The notes below the pieces were generated by a model. That model did not search any database and had not been told where the DNA came from. It saw only the letters and a program-made list of their open reading frames with translations. Source: Chloroflexota bacterium (GTDB taxonomy: Bacteria; Chloroflexota; Anaerolineae; Anaerolineales; VGOW01). Taken from it: a stretch of 64,000 nucleotides of DNA. Positions 58,483 through 64,000 of the stretch are shown here, piece by piece. How positions within the stretch are numbered: the first letter of the stretch is position 1; every line of letters begins with the position of its first letter. Made by a program: the position numbers and the translations under genes. The DNA lies in the NCBI GenBank assembly GCA_016875735.1, contig VGOW01000002.1, positions 62,001-126,000 of the forward strand, given 5' to 3'.

Positions 58483-59249
58483 GGCAGGGAAAGAATCTCC
58501 GGCCCGTGATCGGTGATGGCGATGGTGTGCTCGAACTGCGCTGAGAGTTTGCCGTCAGTCGTCACCACCGTCCAGCCGTCATCGAGCAGTTTCCATTCGG
58601 CCTGCCCGGCGTTGATCATCGGCTCGATGGTGAAGACCATGCCGGGCCGAAGTTTGGGGCCCTTCCCGGCGGGGCCAATGTGCGGCACCGAAGGGTCTTC
58701 GTGCAGGCTTCGCCCCAACCCGTGCCCGCCCCACTCGCGCACCACACTGAAGCCCATGCTCTCGGCGTAATCTTGAATCGCCGCGCCGATGTCGGTGAGG
58801 CGGCGGCCCGGCTGTGCCGCTTCGATTCCGCGCCGCAAACATTCTTGAGTCACGTCGAGCAACTTTTGCGCTTCGGGTTTGATCCGGCCAACGCGATATG
58901 TCACGCACGCATCACCGCAATAGCCGTTGAGGCTGAGGCCGATGTCGATGCCCACGATGTCGCCGTCACGGAGGGCACGGCCATTGGGCAGGCCGTGACA
59001 CACTTCGTCGTTGATCGAGGCGCAGATCACGCCCGGAAACGGAGGCCGGGTGGGCGGCCGCCCACGATAGCCTTGGTAGAGAGGCTTTGCGCCGCGGCGG
59101 AGGAGAAAATCGGCGGTCAGCGAATCGAGGTCGCGCAGCTTCACGCCGGGGCGAATGGCGGCTTCGAGTTGGGCGAAGGCTTGCGCCACCAACCGCCCGG
59201 CTTCGCGCAGAGCGGCGATCTCTTTTTGATTCTTCAGTTGAATTGCCAT
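58479..59249 (-). CDS. map: Methionine aminopeptidase, type I
   Basis: 256 residues from ATG 59249 (MAIQLKNQKEIAALREAG), the conserved N-terminus of the family. Metal-binding and catalytic residues: SINDEVCHGLPNG with His85, DIVGIDIGLSLNGYCGDACV with Asp102 and Asp113, GHGLGRSLHEDPSVPHIG, and GMVFTIEPMINAG. It removes the first Met of new proteins. It is coupled to pxpB by a 4-nt overlap, which is not a usual context for map. An upstream extension of the reading frame lacks homology and is dropped. Confidence 0.95.
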   Translation of the reverse strand: MAIQLKNQKEIAALREAGRLVAQAFAQLEAAIRPGVKLRDLDSLTADFLLRRGAKPLYQGYRGRPPTRPPFPGVICASINDEVCHGLPNGRALRDGDIVGIDIGLSLNGYCGDACVTYRVGRIKPEAQKLLDVTQECLRRGIEAAQPGRRLTDIGAAIQDYAESMGFSVVREWGGHGLGRSLHEDPSVPHIGPAGKGPKLRPGMVFTIEPMINAGQAEWKLLDDGWTVVTTDGKLSAQFEHTIAITDHGPEILSLP

Positions 59250-59266
59250 GCGGTTGAACCAGGGGA

Positions 59267-61985
59267 TCATTGAGAGGGAGAATAGAGACGCGCCAAGCGC
59301 TCGATGGCATGCTGCAGATCGTCGGCCTTGACCGGTTTGGGCACGAAGTCGTCCATGCCCGCTTCCAAACACCGCTCGCGGTCAGACTGCATAGCATAGG
59401 CGGTGAGGGCAATGATGGGCACGTGGCCACCTTCCTCGCGCTCGCGGGCGCGAATGACGATGGTGGCGTTCAAGCCATCGACCTCCGGCATTTGCACATC
59501 CATCAACACCACGTCGAAGCGCAATTCACCAGTGACGGTAACGGCGGCCTGCCCGTTGTTCACCACCATCACCTCGTAACCCCGCTTCTCCAACATGCGT
59601 GTGATCACGCGCTGGTTGATGGCATTGTCTTCGACGAGCAGCACTCGGCGGCCGATGCCCGGCGTCGCAAGCGCGCTGGCCGCCGATGAGGGCTCGCCGG
59701 CGGGCAAGCCGAGCATGGTCGTGAAGTGAAAGACGCTCCCTTTGCCCGGTTCGCTGTCCACCCACAACTCGCCGCCGAATTTCTGGACAAGATCGCGGGC
59801 GATGGCGAGTCCGAGTCCCGTGCCGCCGTATTTGCGAGTCATGCTTCCATCGGCCTGCACGAAAGGCTGGAACAGTTTGCCTTGCTTGTCGAGCGGGATA
59901 CCGACTCCCGTATCGCGCACCTCAATTCCCACCCAGCCTCCCTCGGCGCTGGCCTCCACGGTGACGCCACCCGTCTCCGTAAACTTGATCGCATTGCCGA
60001 TCAAGTTGATGAGTATCTGCCGCAGTTTATCGGAGTCGGCCCACACTCGCAAATTGCTGTCGGCAGGTGGATCCATGCGAAGGTAGAGATTCTTCTCATC
60101 GGCTTGCATCCGCGCCAACAATCGGAGTTCGCTGAACAGGATCGCCAAATCGACGGCCTTCGCTTCGATTTCCATCCGGCCGGCTTCGATTTTAGCAATG
60201 TCGAGCACATTATTGATAATACTCAGCAAATGCTCGGAAGCGGTGTAAGCGATCTGTATAAACTCGCGTTCTTCTTCCGGTTGGTCGCACATGCCATCGA
60301 GCACCATGCTGAGCGAGCCGATGATTCCGGTGAGGGGGTGCGGAGTTCGTGAGACGTGTTGGCCAAGAATTCGCTCTTGAGTTGGCTGGCGTCTTCGGCG
60401 GCGCGGCGGGCCGAATCGAGCCGCGATAGCAATTGCCCGTTCTCCAATGCCAAACTGGCGCGTTCGGCAAAAGCCACCAACATGCGCCGCGTGCGCGCGT
60501 CGAAGGCATCCGCCTCTTGGCTTTCCAGATTCAGCGCCCCAATCACGCGCTCCCCGCTTTTGAGCGGCACGACCATTTCGGAGAGGGTGGCGGCCGAGCC
60601 CGGTGTTGAGCGCGGTGGCGACTTCCCGCAGGGCTTCGGCTTGTCGGTGGGCATCTCGCTTGGCCTGAAACAGCCGCGCATTCTCAATGGCAATCGCCGC
60701 CTGATCGGCTAACAGAGTCAACATTTGCAGTTCGGATTCTGGGACGGTGCGCGGGGCCGGAAAGGCCACGTTCATCACACCCACCACCCTCTGCCCGATC
60801 TTTAATGGCAGGCCGATAATCCCCCCGCTCCACTCGCGAGGGGCGCCGACGAAGAGCGGATGCTGATGCATGTCGGGCACAACGATGGTTCTGCCCTCGC
60901 GGGCCACAGTGAAGGTGAGACCGTTGGGGCGCGGAGAGGCGATCGGCTCCCGCGAGCGGCCATCGGATAACATGGCCGCGCCGAAATGGAGGCGGCCACC
61001 GGATTGGGAATCGAAGATAAAGATATGTGTGTTGCAGTGCGCTCACGCGTTCGCGCTCCGCTTCTTCGGCCTCGTGGCGCTGGATGATGATGCTGGCGAG
61101 GTGCGCGGTGGTGTCGATGAGGCGAAGTTCGTAGGGGCCGGGGGAGCGCGGCTCGCGAAAGTAGAAGGCGATCGTCCCCAACACCTTGCCGGCAGAGGAG
61201 AACGCCGGCTTCGACCAGCACGCGCGCAGGCCGTGCGCCAATGCCGCCTCTCGATAGTCTGCCCACAACTCATCATGCTTAATATCGGAAACGATCACCG
61301 TCTCGCCGCGAAAGGCCGCCGTGCCGCACGATCCCGCTTGGGGGCCGATGGGCAATCCGTCCAGCCCCCCGACGAATTCTTCCGGCAGGCTGAGAGCGAG
61401 GGCGAGCCGCAGGCGCTGGCTCTCGGCGTCGAGGATAGCGATGGAGCACATGGCGCCGGGCAGGCGAGTCTCGACGGCTCGCGCCAGCGTTTCCAGAATC
61501 TGTTGAAAGGGCGAGCCGGAGGCGATGAGTTCGAGGATGGCTCGCTGATCCTCGGAGATGTTTTCCATCTGCCGCCGCTCGGTGATGTCGCGAGCTATCC
61601 ACAACACCTGATCTTCCAGCATGGGGATGGCGGTCGCGGCAAACCAATGCTCGTCGCCGCCCACTTGCAAATCGTATTCGTAGTTTACGGGCTGGCGTAT
61701 TTCGAGCGCGCGCCGGATGATCCCCAAGAACGCATCGGCCTGCGGCTGAGGAAACACCTCGTGGACGGTGTGTCCGATCAGTTCGGCGGCGGGGCGGTAC
61801 AGCAGAGTTGTGTCGGTCGCAGAGACTCTGACAAAACGCCCATCGTAATCTGCCACCAGAATCACGTCGCCTGCCGCGCTGGTCAGCGCACGCAGATCGA
61901 TTTCGGCGGCGGACTCGGGGCGCGGCGTGTCGGCTTTTGGGGATGAGGGCGAAGCGCGGGCACGGCGGGGCCGGGAGGGAGACAT
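59267..61985 (-). pseudogene. Hybrid sensor histidine kinase (PAS-GAF-GAF-HisKA-HATPase-REC), broken by three frame changes
   Basis: Starts at ATG 61983-61985 and would encode about 900 residues. The first part has PAS (VILVADYDGRFVRVSATDTT) and GAF (FQQILETLARAVETRLPGAM). Near 61035, in an ACACACA tract, homology moves to another frame (HIFIFDSQSGGRLHF). A second break near 60595 joins ATALNT to AATLSEMVVPLKSGER in a third frame, and the first half of that GAF domain is missing. A third break near 60345 splits HELRTP from LTGIIGSLSM; one C is missing from a C run. Downstream, the ATPase (LIGNAIKFTETGGV) and receiver (DVVLMDVQMPEVDG) domains are intact to the stop. Either a decaying gene or local assembly errors. 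Confidence 0.8.
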
Positions 61986-62033
61986 TCTGCGTTTAGTTTA
62001 GCGCATCTGCTCGGCTCGTCAACCGCCGTTCGA

Positions 62034-63110
62034 TCATTCGACGGCGATACTGCCGGGCGGCGCAGTCACGGCCTGCCCAATTCTCCAGCCCGACGACTGC
62101 GCCAAAAATTCGTCCGCCTTTTCGGGGGACACGGCCAGCAACAATCCGCCGCTGGTTTGCGGATCGAACAACAGCATTCGTTCCCAATCGGCCAATGTGG
62201 AGCGGGCCGTAACCCACTGCGAATAGAAGTGCTCATTGCGCTCCGCGCCGCCGGGGAAGATCCACTCGCGGGCGTATTTCTCGGTTCCCGGCAGCCACGG
62301 CAGTGAGGCAAAATCGAAGCGCAGACCACAGCCGGAAAGGTGAGCCATTTCGTGGCCGTGCCCGGCGAGTCCGAAGCCGGTGATGTCGGTGGCGGCGTGA
62401 ACGGCGGAGCCGAGTTGGCGGGCAACGGCGGCGGCCCCCCGATTGAGTCGCCTCATGCTTTCCATGCAGGAGCGCGCGTCCGATTCCTCGGCGCGTCCCT
62501 GTTTGATGGCGGTGGTGATCGTTCCGGCGCCGAGCGGTTTGGTGAGGATGAGCGCGTCGCCGGGGCGCGCGCCGCCTTTGGTGAAAATGTGCGCCGGATG
62601 CACGATGCCGGTGACGGCCAACCCGTATTTGGGTTCTTTGTCGCTCACGGTGTGGCCTCCGGCAATGGCCGCTCCGGCCTCGCGCACTTTTTCGGCGCCG
62701 CCGCGCAGAACTTCGGAAAGAATCTCGGCCGGCAGGTCGTCGGGCCAGGCGACGAGATTGAGGGCAAACAACGGATCGCCGCCCATCGCGTACACATCCG
62801 AGAGGGCGTTGGCCGCGGCAATCGCGCCGAACTCGTAAGGCTCATCCACCACCGGCGGAAAAAAATCGACGGTGGAAATGATGGCCTGCGAGTCGTTGAG
62901 GCGATACACGGCGGCGTCATCCGGCTCGTTCAATCCCACGAGCAATGCCGGGTAATCTTTGGGCTGAAACAGATCGCTCAGCGGCTGAAGCACTTGCCCC
63001 AAAACTTGGGGGTCGAGTTTGGCCGCTCAACCCGCGCATGAGGCAAGCGAGGTGAGTCGTATTTGTTTTCCCGATTGCTGATTGCTGATTGCTGATCGCT
63101 GATTGCTCAT
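62034..63110 (-). CDS. selD: Selenide, water dikinase SelD, a selenoprotein with UGA-encoded Sec28
   Basis: 358 residues when the in-frame TGA at 63027-63029 is read as selenocysteine. From ATG 63110 the N-terminus reads MSNQRSAISNQQSGKQ, then IRLTSLASCAGUAAKLDP, the conserved SelD active site in which U or C precedes the Lys (C25 and U28 here). The rest is canonical: DDAAVYRLNDSQAIISTVDF, SDVYAMGGDPLFALNL, GHTVSDKEPKYGLAVTG, TDITGFGLAGHG, DPQTSGGLLLAV. Without recoding, the only start is TTG 63002, which loses the catalytic residues. SelD makes selenophosphate for selenocysteine and 2-selenouridine synthesis. Its start codon lies inside a GATTGCT repeat. Confidence 0.9.
62992..63029 (-). promoter_or_regulatory. 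Sec codon and putative bacterial SECIS hairpin in selD
   Basis: On the minus strand TGA (63029-63027) is followed, after 15 nt, by CCCCAA (63011-63006), loop GTT, and TTGGGG (63002-62997). A perfect 6-bp stem whose loop lies 22-24 nt after the UGA, with G and U in the loop, fits the bacterial SECIS layout read by SelB. Confidence 0.75.
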
Positions 63111-63135
63111 TTGGAGTTTGGAGCTTGAGATTTGA
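63072..63135. repeat. GATTGCT heptad run plus TTTGGAG repeat
   Basis: About five GATTGCT or GATCGCT heptads (63073-63107) are followed by TTTGGAGTTTGGAGCTTGAG. It covers the first codons and upstream region of selD, so the SelD N-terminal SNQRSAISNQQ segment is encoded by repeat sequence. Confidence 0.8.
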
Positions 63136-63160
63136 GAATTCTCTCATCGTTCACCATTCG

Positions 63161-63189
63161 TTGCAACTCCCCTCGCTTCGCCGTATAAT
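63161..63189 (+). promoter_or_regulatory. Promoter of the FHA gene
   Basis: TTGCAA (63161-63166) and TATAAT (63184-63189) have the ideal 17-nt spacing. The -10 box ends 9 nt before ATG 63199, so the leader is zero to three nucleotides long. Confidence 0.78.
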
Positions 63190-63198
63190 CACCGCGCC

Positions 63199-63987
63199 AT
63201 GAGTGATCGGCTGTCGAGACTCGAAGCGCAGATCGAAAATTTCGTGGAGGGCACGCTCACGCGATTGCTGGCCGGGCGATTGCAGGCGCGCGAAGTGGCC
63301 GTGCGGCTGGCGCGGGCGATGGAGGATCACGCTCACCTCGGGCCCAAAGATGCGCGCCTCGCGCCCCTCTACTATCACGTGCGCATCAACCCCGATGACG
63401 CCGCCGCCCTCCGGCAGTCGTCGCCCGATCTCACCGACGGTCTGCGGGCCGAACTGGTGATCTTCGCCCGCGAACTCGGACTCTCACTGCCCGGCCAACC
63501 GATCATCACCATCGACGCCGACCCGGCCATCGAGCCGAACGGCATCGCGGTGGAAGCCGCCTCGGTTACCTCCAGCCGCGAGACTCGGCCCGTGCCCATT
63601 GCCCGCGCGGAAACCCTGCCCGACTCATCGCCCAAAGCCTATCTCATCGTCAATGGCGAACGGCATGTGCCGCTGGGGCGTTCGGTGATCATGCTGGGCC
63701 GCAAACTCGACAACACCCTCATTCTCGACGATCCGCGAGTGTCGCGGCATCATGCCCAACTGCGCCAGCGATACGGGCGCTGGGTGCTCTATGATCTCGG
63801 CTCGGCCAGCGGAACGTATGTGAACAACCATCGCGTCGAAGAGTGCGTGTTGCGTCCCGGCGATGTGATCGCCATTGCCGACAACTCGCTCATCTACGCC
63901 GAAGAGGAGGCGGCCGGCCCCGGCGACACCGGCGGCACCCTGCCCTTGCGCGCCGACCCGGCCCCGAAGCCAAAGGATGAAGGATGA
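63199..63987 (+). CDS. FhaA-like protein (DUF3662 plus FHA domain)
   Basis: 262 residues. Residues 1-115 match DUF3662, the N-terminal domain of FhaA (SRLEAQIENFVEGTLTRLLA, then ARAMEDHAHLGPKDARLAPL). A Pro/Thr/Ser-rich linker precedes an FHA domain at about 160-235 with the phospho-Thr binding motifs LGRKLDNTLILDDPRVSRHH and SASGTYVNNHRV. In actinobacteria FhaA joins Ser/Thr-kinase signalling with cell-wall and division control. Partner kinases are not in the window; they may follow to the right. The stop is followed by a GGATGAAGGATGAAGG repeat reaching the window edge. Confidence 0.92.
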   Translation: MSDRLSRLEAQIENFVEGTLTRLLAGRLQAREVAVRLARAMEDHAHLGPKDARLAPLYYHVRINPDDAAALRQSSPDLTDGLRAELVIFARELGLSLPGQPIITIDADPAIEPNGIAVEAASVTSSRETRPVPIARAETLPDSSPKAYLIVNGERHVPLGRSVIMLGRKLDNTLILDDPRVSRHHAQLRQRYGRWVLYDLGSASGTYVNNHRVEECVLRPGDVIAIADNSLIYAEEEAAGPGDTGGTLPLRADPAPKPKDEG

Positions 63988-64000
63988 AGGCAGAAGGATG
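63978..64000. repeat. GGATGAAG short-period repeat at the right edge
   Basis: GGATGAAGGATGAAGGCAGA follows and overlaps the FHA stop codon and is cut by the window end. It belongs to the CATCCTT family. Confidence 0.6.

Noticed and set aside
62034-63002. selD starting at TTG 63002
   Set aside because: This start falls inside the SECIS-like stem and removes the conserved catalytic segment; reading UGA as Sec gives the full family pattern.
63072-63108. GATTGCT run considered as a small CRISPR-like array
   Set aside because: The units are 7 nt with no spacers, and part of the run is coding sequence of selD.

Overview
The window looks like a chromosomal segment of a high-GC member of the Chloroflexota, most like Anaerolineae. 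This is an inference from gene content: many polytopic GT-C/GT39-type membrane proteins, DUF2142 and DUF2207 proteins, zinc-ribbon membrane proteins, a CHAT protease, FHA/DUF3662, and alternating Shine-Dalgarno and apparently leaderless genes. No rRNA, tRNA, CRISPR, transposase or phage gene was found. Genes are packed into short operons with many 4-nt ATGA/GTGA overlaps.

Layout. 1-4.2 kb (-): three consecutive polytopic membrane proteins, the last cut by the window edge. 4.3-11.1 kb (+): plsX-fabF, then a NERD-like membrane protein, a methyltransferase, a GT2 glycosyltransferase, an NDP-sugar epimerase-like protein and a DegT aminotransferase, closed by a strong terminator. 11.2-16.1 kb (-): a DUF2207 / zinc-ribbon / helical / SPFH-HTH membrane module resembling Bacillus ydjGHI. 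16.4-18.5 kb: a YkcB-like GT39. 18.6 kb: a Nudix hydrolase. 19.1-21.3 kb (-): a DUF3109 Cys-cluster protein coupled to a CHAT protease. 21.4-24.6 kb (+): nrtR-pncA-pncB NAD salvage. 24.7-26.3 kb (-): a SAM-I riboswitch with terminator, then a cystathionine gamma-synthase family gene. 26.4-30.4 kb (+): HD-GYP protein, sensor kinase and response regulator. 30.5-35.4 kb (+): a complete livKHMGF transporter. 35.4-42.8 kb: GT-C protein, zinc ribbon, scpA, VanZ, DUF2142 and GT39. 42.9-51.8 kb (-): a molybdoenzyme respiratory operon (tetraheme and diheme cytochromes, Mo subunit, FeS subunit, NrfD, slipin, TorD-ferredoxin fusion, small membrane protein) with a divergent two-component system. 53.7-56.8 kb: class V aminotransferase, M23 peptidase, a small helical protein. 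56.1-59.2 kb (-): map-pxpB-pxpC-pxpA. 59.3-62.0 kb: a hybrid kinase broken by three frame changes. 62.0-63.1 kb: selD. 63.2 kb: an FHA protein.

Main discoveries. selD is a selenoprotein: reading through an in-frame UGA restores the conserved N-terminus, and a hairpin sits at the right distance for a bacterial SECIS, so the host should decode selenocysteine. A SAM-I riboswitch with an oversized P3 lies before the cystathionine synthase gene. The respiratory operon has several odd parts: a duplicated tetraheme cytochrome, a TorD-ferredoxin fusion, a slipin, and a Mo subunit with Asn near the usual Cys/Ser ligand. Several families of short palindromic or short-period repeats fill the intergenic gaps, and some also sit in frame inside genes and inside the riboswitch.
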